A DNA stretch of 64,000 bases from an uncultured Rikenellaceae bacterium (lineage in GTDB: Bacteria > Bacteroidota > Bacteroidia > Bacteroidales > Rikenellaceae), in assembly GCA_944325305.1 (NCBI GenBank), contig CALUZO010000009.1, positions 62,001 to 126,000 on the forward strand. Direction: 5' to 3'. The position numbers and the translations under genes were made by a program. The notes beneath the pieces are model-generated. The model did not search any database. It was given only the letters and a program-made list of their open reading frames with translations, and had not been told where the DNA came from. Below are positions 57,205 to 64,000 of this stretch, one piece after another. The stretch's first letter is position 1. The number at the start of each line of letters is the position of its first letter.

Positions 57205-57521
57205 TTTCCCTTTTTTATCGGGCGCAAAGGTACGAATAAAATATGCTAAATTAACACTGCGAAGGGTATGATTGGGTAAAATCTTTTTGGTCGGCGCGAC
57301 TATTTTGTATTTAACTTTTAATATCTTTACTCTATGTGATTCGTGTCTCCATTACGCGGGCGATAAAAATTGTGCGGCAAAACAACCATGTGCCGTGGAA
57401 ATGAGGCGCTGTTTTTCGTATATTTGCATAATTATGGAATATGCCTTGATGATCTCTCGAAAACCATGTTTTCTCGATTATTCCTGGCTTTTGCCATATT
57501 TACTTTTCCTTAAAAATTTTT
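57205..57521. other. Divergent intergenic region typA-aroB
   Basis: This 317-nt AT-rich gap holds the typA promoter and, for aroB, TATATTTG at 57419-57426, about 95 nt before the start and without a good -33. Apart from these I find no convincing gene, RNA or hairpin. The distance leaves room for a small RNA or a long aroB leader. Confidence 0.5.
57225..57232 (-). promoter_or_regulatory. -7 box of typA
   Basis: The minus strand reads TACCTTTG, a full TAnnTTTG match, 20 nt upstream of the typA start codon. A T-rich segment (minus-strand TTAATTTAG) lies near the expected -33. Confidence 0.6.
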
Positions 57522-58550
57522 ATGAAAGAAATTATAGAAGTCAAAAGAGATGGGCGGGAGCCTTCCCGTGTCGTGGTGGGCGATGTTATAGGTCAACTGG
57601 CCGAATGGCTGCCTCAGGGGCGCAGGGTCATTGTTATTACCGATTCGAACGTGCATCGTCGTTATATGGATATAGTTAACTCTTACGACCATATAATCAT
57701 CGGTATGGGAGAGACAAACAAGACCCTCATGACGATGGAGAGGATATACCACGAACTTATCGAAAAAGATGCCGACAGAGAGTGTTTTATTCTGGGTTTT
57801 GGAGGTGGCATAGTGACCGATATAGCCGGATTTGCCGCTTCGACCTACATGAGGGGGCTTAGGTTCGGATTTGTCCCTTCGACTCTTTTGGCGCAGGTGG
57901 ATGCCAGTGTCGGCGGCAAAAACGGCGTCAATGTGGAAGGGTACAAAAACATGGTGGGTACTTTCAATCAGCCGGATTTCGTCCTGTGCGACACGTCGCT
58001 TCTCAAGACACTCCCGGAAAGGGAGTTCCGTGCCGGACTGGCCGAGATAATCAAGGCGGGAATAATTGCCGACCCTGTTCTGTTCTCGTTATTCGAAGGA
58101 AATACATTCGAGGATTTCAGGAATGATTCCAAACTGCTCATGCAGGCTGTTACGGCAGCCGTGAAACTAAAAGCCGGAGTCGTGGAGCGTGACGAACGCG
58201 AATCCGGTGAGCGCAAACTGCTTAATCTGGGACATACATTTGGCCATGCCATAGAGAAAAGTACGCAGGCTTTCCTGCATGGAGAAGCGGTCGCAATAGG
58301 ACTCGTTATGGCCTGCGACCTCTCGGTGAATATGGGCATAATGGCTCACGAGGATGCCAAACGTGTTAAAACCGTTGTGGAACGCATGGGATTGCCGCTC
58401 GAGTCGGGTGTCGATCCGAAGAAACTTGTCAAGGTCATGAGGCACGACAAAAAGCGCGATACAGATAACATCAATATGGTGCTTCCCGCAACTGTCGGTC
58501 AATGCGAAATCCGTCGTATAGCATTGTCGGAACTGGAAAAAATCTACTAA
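57522..58550 (+). CDS. aroB: 3-dehydroquinate synthase
   Basis: This 342-residue NAD-dependent enzyme converts DAHP to 3-dehydroquinate in the shikimate pathway. It has GMGETNKTLMTMERI, LGFGGGIVTDIAGFAASTYMRG, PSTLLAQVDASVGGKNGVN, FRAGLAEIIKAGIIAD with metal ligands, and LNLGHTFGHAIE with the zinc-binding His. It is followed after 17 nt by an SGNH hydrolase gene on the same strand. Confidence 0.96.
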   Translation: MKEIIEVKRDGREPSRVVVGDVIGQLAEWLPQGRRVIVITDSNVHRRYMDIVNSYDHIIIGMGETNKTLMTMERIYHELIEKDADRECFILGFGGGIVTDIAGFAASTYMRGLRFGFVPSTLLAQVDASVGGKNGVNVEGYKNMVGTFNQPDFVLCDTSLLKTLPEREFRAGLAEIIKAGIIADPVLFSLFEGNTFEDFRNDSKLLMQAVTAAVKLKAGVVERDERESGERKLLNLGHTFGHAIEKSTQAFLHGEAVAIGLVMACDLSVNMGIMAHEDAKRVKTVVERMGLPLESGVDPKKLVKVMRHDKKRDTDNINMVLPATVGQCEIRRIALSELEKIY

Positions 58551-58567
58551 CCTAAAACTTACTCGAT

Positions 58568-59278
58568 ATGAAAAAATTTTTTATCGTAGCCGTGTTGGGT
58601 TTGTTAGCCGTGACTGCATCGGCTCAGAGACCCGATCTGAACAGCGCGGCAAGACTCGACCGTTACAAAAAAGAAAACGTGAATGCTCCGCAGGGGGCTG
58701 TAATATTCGCCGGCAATTCGATTACAGAAGGTTGGCGAAGAATCCGTCCGGAATTTTTCTTGGATAATAATTTTCTCGGACGCGGTATCAGCGGCCAAAC
58801 GAGTCTCGGATTGCTGCTGCGTTTCCGTCAGGACATTATAGACCTGAAACCCTCGATCGTAGTCATAAATATCGGTACGAACGATATAGCCTGCAATAAC
58901 GGCCCCTATCAGCATCAGTTGACATTCGACTGCATCAAGTCGATGGCGGAACTGGCCGATTATCACGGAATCAAGGTGATACTCAGCTCGGTATTGCCTG
59001 TGAAACAGTATAAATGGAATACCTCCGTAACCGATGCACCCGAAAAGATCGCAGCGCTGAATGCAGATATCAAGGCTTTTGCGGATGAAAACGGTTTCGG
59101 TTACATAGATTATTTCACGCCGATGGCCGAACCCGACGGAGCACTGAAGGCTGGCTATGGCAATGATGGGGTCCATCCAAACGAGGACGGATATATCGTT
59201 ATGGAGCAGCAGGCTCTCAAGGTGATTAACGAGATGCAGAAAAGCAAAAAAATCAAAAGGAAAAAAGACAAAAGATAG
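58568..59278 (+). CDS. Secreted SGNH/GDSL-family hydrolase
   Basis: This 236-residue protein has a signal peptide (FFIVAVLGLLAVTASA followed by Q). The SGNH blocks are GNSITEGW with the nucleophile Ser, GRGISGQT with Gly, INIGTNDIA with Asn, and DGVHPNEDGY with the Asp-His pair. It is probably a periplasmic or surface esterase acting on acetylated or acylated carbohydrates; the substrate is unknown. The C-terminus is very Lys-rich. It shares the transcript of aroB. Confidence 0.88.
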   Translation: MKKFFIVAVLGLLAVTASAQRPDLNSAARLDRYKKENVNAPQGAVIFAGNSITEGWRRIRPEFFLDNNFLGRGISGQTSLGLLLRFRQDIIDLKPSIVVINIGTNDIACNNGPYQHQLTFDCIKSMAELADYHGIKVILSSVLPVKQYKWNTSVTDAPEKIAALNADIKAFADENGFGYIDYFTPMAEPDGALKAGYGNDGVHPNEDGYIVMEQQALKVINEMQKSKKIKRKKDKR

Positions 59279-59380
59279 AAGTATGCGAAAAATTGTTGTC
59301 GGAATCGGCTTAGGATTAAGCTTTTAGATACTGACAAACCGTTTGTCGCACTGCAATCCGATTCGTTCAGCCACCCGCGC

Positions 59381-59929
59381 TTATTGTGCGGTCCAAACCA
59401 GACGCGACAGGTCGTATCCGGCATTGGCGGCTATCTCAAGATAGTTCTCGATAACCGCTTTAGGCATGGTCTTTTCGCGTGACAATAACCATAAATAATT
59501 CAGGTTCTTGCCGAAAACCATCGCATATTTATACTCTTTGTCTATGGCTACGACATTGTACCCGGAATAGAACGGACCGAAAAACGATACTTTGAGCATG
59601 CCTATGTCGGACGTTTTTGCAAATACGGCCTTGCCTACTGCGCTCTGCCATTGCTCCTTCTCGGTGTTGTAGCCGCTATTTACGACTTTTATGCTTCCGT
59701 CGGGATTTTCCGAATAATCTGCCGTGACGAGTGCAAGGTCTTTTTCGAACTTAAAGTCGAAGCGTGCTATCTCGTACCATTTACCCATGTAGCGTGCGGC
59801 ATCGAAGTCTTTTACAGCTTCCGCCGAGGCAGGTATGCTGTCGGATCCGGTCAGAAGATATGTCGCGGCTCCTGCTGTGCCGGCAATGAGACTTGCTCCT
59901 ATGATCATGATTATATCTCTGGTTTTCAT
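59381..59929 (-). CDS. Lipocalin family protein (Blc-like)
   Basis: This 182-residue protein has a hydrophobic N-terminal segment (IIMIIGASLIAGTAGAATYLL) and then the lipocalin motifs: FDAARYMGKWYEIARFDFKFEKDL (strand A with the conserved GxW), the FFGPFYSGYNVVAID block, and YLWLLSREKTMPK at the end. There is no lipobox Cys, so unlike E. coli Blc it may be anchored by the N-terminal segment. Lipocalins of this type bind hydrophobic ligands such as lysophospholipids at the envelope. Confidence 0.88.
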   Translation of the reverse strand: MKTRDIIMIIGASLIAGTAGAATYLLTGSDSIPASAEAVKDFDAARYMGKWYEIARFDFKFEKDLALVTADYSENPDGSIKVVNSGYNTEKEQWQSAVGKAVFAKTSDIGMLKVSFFGPFYSGYNVVAIDKEYKYAMVFGKNLNYLWLLSREKTMPKAVIENYLEIAANAGYDLSRLVWTAQ

Positions 59930-60009
59930 TGCATTATGAGTTTAGGGTCCCAGTATGGTATTTGCAAACTTGGTGCCATTGGGCTGGATATGCAGGTGAT
60001 GTATGGTAT

Positions 60010-60041
60010 AAAAAAAGGCGCACCCATCAAGGTGCGCCTTT
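60010..60041 (-). terminator. Terminator of the rplU-rpmA operon
   Basis: Arms 60014-60024 and 60031-60041 pair perfectly around CATCAA. Reading on the minus strand the hairpin ends in a T-run, 19 nt after the rpmA stop. Confidence 0.9.
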
Positions 60042-60059
60042 ATAAACTGGCAGGCGTAA

Positions 60060-60320
60060 TTACTCGGCTGTCGGAGTTACGCTTACATAAGATTTGCCTG
60101 ATGATTTCTTCTGGAAGGTAACAGTTCCGTCCACGAGAGCAAACAGAGTGTGATCCTTGCCTATGCCTACGTTTTCGCCCGGGTTGTGAACCGTACCTCT
60201 CTGGCGTACGATGATGTTACCCGCTTTGGCGAACTGTCCGCCGAAAAGTTTAACACCTAAACGTTTGCTTTCCGATTCGCGGCCGTTCTTAGAACTACCT
60301 ACACCTTTCTTGTGTGCCAT
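60060..60320 (-). CDS. rpmA: 50S ribosomal protein bL27
   Basis: This 86-residue protein starts [20 protein letters not shown] and contains RQRGT, the standard bL27 sequence near the peptidyl-transferase centre. The N-terminus begins directly with the functional sequence; there is no cleaved extension as found in Firmicutes. It lies 19 nt after rplU. Confidence 0.97.
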   Translation of the reverse strand: MAHKKGVGSSKNGRESESKRLGVKLFGGQFAKAGNIIVRQRGTVHNPGENVGIGKDHTLFALVDGTVTFQKKSSGKSYVSVTPTAE

Positions 60321-60339
60321 TTCTCTGGAATTTTAAGTG

Positions 60340-60651
60340 TTATGCGTTGATTTCTTCGATAAGTATCTGGCTGAGGAACTGGCGATGGCCGTTCATCTTC
60401 TGATACCCTTTACGGCGTTTTTTCTTGAACACGAGAACCTTGTCGTCCTTGAGGTGTTTAAGAATAGTCGCTTTCACCGAGGCCCCTTCTACAACAGGTG
60501 TGCCTACCTTAACCTGACCGTCGTTATCCGTTAGCAGTACCTGATCGAAGCTTACAGTGGAGCCTTCGTCTCCCTGTAGACGGTTGACATAGAGCTTACG
60601 ACCTTTCTCAGCTTTAAATTGCTGACCTGCAATTTCTACTATTACGTACAT
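60340..60651 (-). CDS. rplU: 50S ribosomal protein bL21
   Basis: This 103-residue protein begins [20 protein letters not shown] and ends with the [15 protein letters not shown] region that contacts 23S rRNA. The open frame extends much further upstream, but the promoter at 60684-60715 lies inside that extension, fixing ATG 60651. rplU-rpmA form a two-gene operon with a terminator at 60010. Confidence 0.97.
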   Translation of the reverse strand: MYVIVEIAGQQFKAEKGRKLYVNRLQGDEGSTVSFDQVLLTDNDGQVKVGTPVVEGASVKATILKHLKDDKVLVFKKKRRKGYQKMNGHRQFLSQILIEEINA

Positions 60652-60683
60652 GTAATTAAAATGTGTTTGCACAATTTGGAGTG

Positions 60684-60715
60684 CAAATATATGCATTATT
60701 CGATACAAAACAAAA
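60684..60715 (-). promoter_or_regulatory. Promoter of rplU-rpmA
   Basis: On the minus strand, TTTTG (60711-60715) and TATATTTG (60684-60691) are 19 nt apart, an excellent match to the consensus. The rplU start is 32 nt downstream. Confidence 0.75.
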
Positions 60716-60815
60716 AGTAGCATGAATTTTTTCGTGCAATATCTTTTGACAACCTGCCTTAAAATTTTAATATCCCGGTGGAATGTATTAACTTGCATCG
60801 GAAATTAGCAGTCCG

Positions 60816-61124
60816 ATGTATATAGTCAATACTTCTTTTTTTGTGGATCCCGGGGTACATAACACCTGGTTGGGGATACTTAAGGATAAATATCTGCCGT
60901 TTCTCAAAAACGAGGGATGTCGGATCGTCTCTTTCAGCAGGGTGATCTCTGACGGGCCTGTAGAGCATTTCACCTACTCGCTCATAACCGAAGCGGAAGA
61001 CTTGACTAAGTATAACAAATATGTGGATGAGTTGTTTGCAGAATATGAGAGACTTGCCGGAATGATGTTCGGTGAGAAGGTTACTACGTTCACCACTCTT
61101 ATGAAAAAAATAGAACACGAATGA
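60816..61124 (+). CDS. DUF4286 family protein
   Basis: This 102-residue cytosolic protein starts MYIVNTSFFVDPGVHNTWLG and fits DUF4286, a small ferredoxin-like-fold family of unknown function common in Bacteroidetes. It overlaps the downstream glycosidase gene by 4 nt, so the two are coupled, though no functional link is known. It is divergent from rplU; I see no clean promoter. Confidence 0.8.
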   Translation: MYIVNTSFFVDPGVHNTWLGILKDKYLPFLKNEGCRIVSFSRVISDGPVEHFTYSLITEAEDLTKYNKYVDELFAEYERLAGMMFGEKVTTFTTLMKKIEHE

Positions 61125-62605
61125 TTATGAGGCGGATTTTGTTGATGTTGGTGGCTTTTGGGGGCGCTATGGCGGCTAATGCGGCGGAATATGTTACCGA
61201 AATAGAGTTGCTGAAAGGAGAGAAATGGTGGGGGCTGGATTTTTACGGGAGGCTGGAACAGCCTCTGAACGGCTCTGTCGGGGAGCCTGAGAAAATGGCG
61301 GGGCAGACTCGGGTCGAGCCGTATAGGTCGATTATGGTATCCAATGCGGGAAGATATATATATAGTGAGAAGCCTTTAAAAAAAGTCGAGTTCGGTGACG
61401 AAACGATAACAATCACCTCGGAATACGAAAAAATAGAGGTGGAAAAAGGCGGCAAAACACTCAGAGAGGCATATGTGGTATGTGCCTTGAAGAATCTCGC
61501 TCCGGGACACTCTCCGGCCCTCGAAATGTTTGCCATGCCTCAGTATCTTATGGATGGGGATTTTGCCTACATGTCTGAGGATGTCGTTTTAGGATATGCG
61601 GAAAAATTGCTTGCTGAAGGGTTCCCCCCCGGGATAATAGTCGTTGATGACGGTTGGCAGAAGGTGAGCGGACCGTACGGATTCGATCCAGAGTTGTTCC
61701 CTGACCCCAAAGGAATGGTCGATAAACTGCATGAACTCGGATTCAAGATAATGCTCACCATAACTCCGAATGTGCCGAATTGGGGAAGTGTCTATGGCAT
61801 GGCGCGCGACAACAATCAAATTATAAACTGGGCATTGGAGAAGAGTCCCGTTACGTTGGATATCGGTAACGATGAGCAGTTCAGCCGTTTGCGTAGCGGC
61901 CTCGAAAAGATAAAGGATGTGTATGGTTTTGACGGTTTCTGCTTTGACTGGCAGGAGGATGTGCCGCCGGACAGCGTGAAATTCATAACCAATATGATGA
62001 GCCTTGGCGAAGGAGTTGATATGGCCTGTTATCGTAAGGTCATTGATAGACCGTATGCCTCATACCTGGGCTGTATTTGGCATATGCAAGACAATGAAGA
62101 CTTCTCGCCGCTCATAACTAAAGCGATAACGGCTGGTCTTATGGGGTACCCCTATGCCACAGCCCGGCTTGATCCGTCCGGCGAACGTCAAATGGCCGAT
62201 TATTTACTGCTTCAGTGCGGAATGCCTGTGCTGAGTGTCGATTTCGCACCGTGGCGCATCACCGATCATGATCTGTACGAAAAGGTAAAGGAGGCTGTCA
62301 ATTTCAGGGCCTCGATAGGAGATTATGTAAGTAAACTGGCCGCCGATTCGCGCAGAACGGGAGAACCCATAGTGCGGCATATGGAATACCAGTTCCCTAA
62401 AAGCGGCTTCTTCGATTGTGACGACCAGTTCATGCTGGGATCCCAATATCTTTTTGCGCCCTGCGTGGATGGTGCCGATCAAAGACTGGTCAGATTCCCG
62501 AAAGGTACGTGGCTCGGGCGCAACGGAGAAAAGATAAAAGGTCCGGTAGTGAAACAGGTGGACTGTTCTGCCGGCGAATTGATAGTGTTCGAGGCGGCAC
62601 GCTGA
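61121..62605 (+). CDS. GH31-like TIM-barrel glycosidase
   Basis: This 494-residue protein has a signal peptide (ILLMLVAFGGAMAANA), a short beta domain, and a (beta/alpha)8 barrel resembling GH31: GIIVVDDGWQKVSGPYGFDPELFPDPKGMVDKLHELGFKIML, FDGFCFDWQED where GH31 has its nucleophile Asp, and IWHMQDNED where the acid/base Asp is expected. The nucleophile context differs from the usual DMNE. It is probably a periplasmic alpha-glycosidase of unknown specificity. The start may be the second Met (61127). It overlaps the DUF4286 gene by 4 nt. Confidence 0.8.
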   Translation: MIMRRILLMLVAFGGAMAANAAEYVTEIELLKGEKWWGLDFYGRLEQPLNGSVGEPEKMAGQTRVEPYRSIMVSNAGRYIYSEKPLKKVEFGDETITITSEYEKIEVEKGGKTLREAYVVCALKNLAPGHSPALEMFAMPQYLMDGDFAYMSEDVVLGYAEKLLAEGFPPGIIVVDDGWQKVSGPYGFDPELFPDPKGMVDKLHELGFKIMLTITPNVPNWGSVYGMARDNNQIINWALEKSPVTLDIGNDEQFSRLRSGLEKIKDVYGFDGFCFDWQEDVPPDSVKFITNMMSLGEGVDMACYRKVIDRPYASYLGCIWHMQDNEDFSPLITKAITAGLMGYPYATARLDPSGERQMADYLLLQCGMPVLSVDFAPWRITDHDLYEKVKEAVNFRASIGDYVSKLAADSRRTGEPIVRHMEYQFPKSGFFDCDDQFMLGSQYLFAPCVDGADQRLVRFPKGTWLGRNGEKIKGPVVKQVDCSAGELIVFEAAR

Positions 62606-62652
62606 TATGACACTTACATGCAAAGTTGACAAAATTAAAACCAAATATTTTT

Positions 62653-63501
62653 ATGCTGACAGAAGAACAAAGGGACTATCTTTTCCCGAAGGCATACAAT
62701 GCAGCAATCAGGGCAGGCGCGGCGATTCTGGAGATTTACGAGCATGAGGCCGAGTATGACATAAGCCTCAAGAAAGACAATTCTCCCATAACCATGGCCG
62801 ACAGACGTGCCCACAATATCATAAAGGAGTATCTCGCCCAGACACGGATCCCGCTGTTGAGCGAGGAGGGTCGTGAGATGCTCTACGAAGAGCGACGCCG
62901 ATGGGATCTTTTCTGGATGGTGGATCCGCTCGACGGTACCAAGGAGTTCATAAAAGGCAATGGCGAGTTTACGGTCAACATAGCCCTGCTTGCCGATAAC
63001 AAGCCGGTAATGAGCGTGATATACGTTCCTTATGTGAAGAAGATGTATTTCAGTATCCGCGATGACGAATCGTGGTTGAAAGAGGATGTCAATGCCGATC
63101 CCGATGCCGAATACCCGATGGACATAATAATCGGCAACGCCCAATCCCTTCCGCTCGCCAAGGGAATGAACAAACCTATACGCATAGGTATAAGCCGTTC
63201 GCATAATACGGAGGAGACCTTCAAGTGCATAAATATGATAAAACTGAAGTATCCCGATGCCCAGGTTGTCGAACAGGGTAGCTCTTACAAATTCTGTTTG
63301 CTTGCCGAAGGAACAATAGACATATATGTCCGCACTACCAATACGTATGAATGGGACACGGCGGCTGGCGAGGTTATTCTTAAGGGTGCGGGTGGACGAA
63401 CGTTATCGCTTCCGGGGTATGAGGAACTTGAATATAATAAACTGTCGCTGCTCAATCCCAATTTCATATGTTTCAGCAAATATATGCCTCGCCTCAAGTA
63501 G
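62653..63501 (+). CDS. cysQ: 3'(2'),5'-bisphosphate nucleotidase, CysQ-like
   Basis: This 282-residue magnesium-dependent phosphatase of the inositol monophosphatase superfamily has SLKKDNSPITMADRRAH, LLSEEG, the metal-binding WMVDPLDGTKEFIKGNGEFT (residues 89-108) and YEWDTAAGEVIL near the end. CysQ removes PAP, a by-product of sulfate assimilation and sulfotransfer. An upstream in-frame TTG at 62626 exists, but ATG 62653 gives the usual N-terminus. It lies 47 nt after the glycosidase gene. Confidence 0.9.
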   Translation: MLTEEQRDYLFPKAYNAAIRAGAAILEIYEHEAEYDISLKKDNSPITMADRRAHNIIKEYLAQTRIPLLSEEGREMLYEERRRWDLFWMVDPLDGTKEFIKGNGEFTVNIALLADNKPVMSVIYVPYVKKMYFSIRDDESWLKEDVNADPDAEYPMDIIIGNAQSLPLAKGMNKPIRIGISRSHNTEETFKCINMIKLKYPDAQVVEQGSSYKFCLLAEGTIDIYVRTTNTYEWDTAAGEVILKGAGGRTLSLPGYEELEYNKLSLLNPNFICFSKYMPRLK

Positions 63502-63695
63502 GCTATTGGAGACTGTGTCGTTTGTGTCTGGCCGGATCGTGCCGTTTCTGATTTGTCGGCTGCGGCCATGCATGGGCGAAAGATAAATTCCGTGCGTCAT
63601 ATTAAATGCGGAATGTATCTCATCTGTTTGGCGCCGACAGCTATGTCGGGTTATAACTCCCGAAATTATGTTAAGCATGTGGCGGAACTTATAAC

Positions 63696-64000
63696 CTAAA
63701 GAGCTGCATTTATATTTATGCCGCAGTTGATCCATTCGTCGTCGAACTGCGCACCGTAATATTTGCGATAGAAATTTATCGCCGGTTCGTTCCATTTCAG
63801 TGCCTGCCATTTTATAGCGTTGAACTTGCGTTCGCGGGCCTCCTCGATTAGTCTGTCAAATAGCTTTCGTCCTATGCCTTTGCCCCGAGCCGGAGGATCG
63901 ACATATATATCCTCGAGATACATCTGCTGCCCCTTCCACGTACTGTAGCGGATGAAGTAGAGGGCAAAACCGTGGATGTGTCCGTTTTCTTCAGCTACGA
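63696..64000 (-). CDS. GNAT family N-acetyltransferase (partial)
   Basis: The frame runs from the right window edge to a TAG at 63696-63698, so the N-terminus is missing. The visible 100 residues contain the GNAT core: VAEENGHIHGFALYFIRYS, LEDIYVDPPARGKGIGRKLF with the acetyl-CoA pyrophosphate loop, and NEPAINFYRKYYGAQ. An internal ATG at 63923 is not the start, because the conserved strand before it is in frame. This form resembles diamine or amino-acid acetyltransferases, but the substrate is unknown. Confidence 0.88.
   Translation of the reverse strand, partial: VAEENGHIHGFALYFIRYSTWKGQQMYLEDIYVDPPARGKGIGRKLFDRLIEEARERKFNAIKWQALKWNEPAINFYRKYYGAQFDDEWINCGININAAL

Noticed and set aside
59283..59327. 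A 14-codon frame MRKIVVGIGLGLSF after the SGNH hydrolase gene
   Set aside because: It resembles the start of a signal peptide but ends at once; too short to support as a gene, and no pseudogene body follows.
63634..63696. Small hairpin CCGACA/TGTCGG and a distant GGTTATAA/TTATAACC repeat between cysQ and the GNAT gene
   Set aside because: The stem has only 6 bp and no T-tract, and the outer repeat has a 32-nt loop; not enough to call a terminator.

Overview
The window is chromosomal DNA from a member of the Bacteroidetes, most likely Bacteroidales and plausibly the Rikenellaceae/Alistipes group (lineage is inferred; no search was run). The evidence is a PorX-type response regulator, a GldE homologue, DUF4270, DUF3098, DUF4286 and DUF4870 proteins, a glycine-lipid acyltransferase pair, intergenic promoters of the Bacteroidetes form (TTTG, about 19-22 nt, TAnnTTTG), and starts without clear Shine-Dalgarno sequences. 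I see no tRNA, rRNA, CRISPR array, transposase, integrase or phage gene. This is core chromosome, not an island.

Layout. 1-1192: 5' part of a porX-like gene (-), then HU and a 30-residue COX24-type basic protein (+). 1323-6441: RNase G and Mfd. 6442-6780: intergenic DNA with a 75-nt-period direct repeat. 6781-14503: coaX followed by envelope genes (barrel-like protein, TPR protein, LptC, CorC-like CBS protein, PpiD-like foldase). 14683-15666: polyprenyl synthase (-). 15826-22275: YfhO-like protein, ftsX, DUF3098, uppP, truB, queA. 22516-24973: a truncated glycogen-synthase-like protein overlapping a DUF4270 lipoprotein gene. 25040-27352: topA. 27476-29319: glsB/glsA-like acyltransferases (-).

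29490-45068 is a division and cell wall cluster: rsmH, ftsL-like, ftsI (PASTA), murE, mraY, murD, ftsW, murG, murC, ftsQ, ftsA, ftsZ. It makes lipid II from UDP-MurNAc-tripeptide steps onward and builds the divisome; mraZ, murF, murB and ddl are not here. gldE and a phosphopantetheinyl transferase follow.

47340-55249 is a histidine operon, hisG-D-C-B-H-[DUF4870]-A-F-IE, covering the pathway from PRPP/ATP to histidinol and histidine. It is preceded by what reads as a complete attenuator: promoter, 18-codon leader peptide with five His codons, terminator, and an antiterminator arm that overlaps the leader stop codon. This is the best regulatory find in the window. 55405-64000 holds typA (-), aroB and an SGNH hydrolase (+), a lipocalin (-), rplU-rpmA (-), DUF4286, a GH31-like glycosidase, a CysQ-like phosphatase (+) and a partial GNAT gene (-).

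No wholly new multi-gene system stands out. The least explained items are the GT5-like/DUF4270 pair, the repeat block after mfd, the DUF4870 gene inside the his operon, and several perfect inverted repeats without U-tracts.
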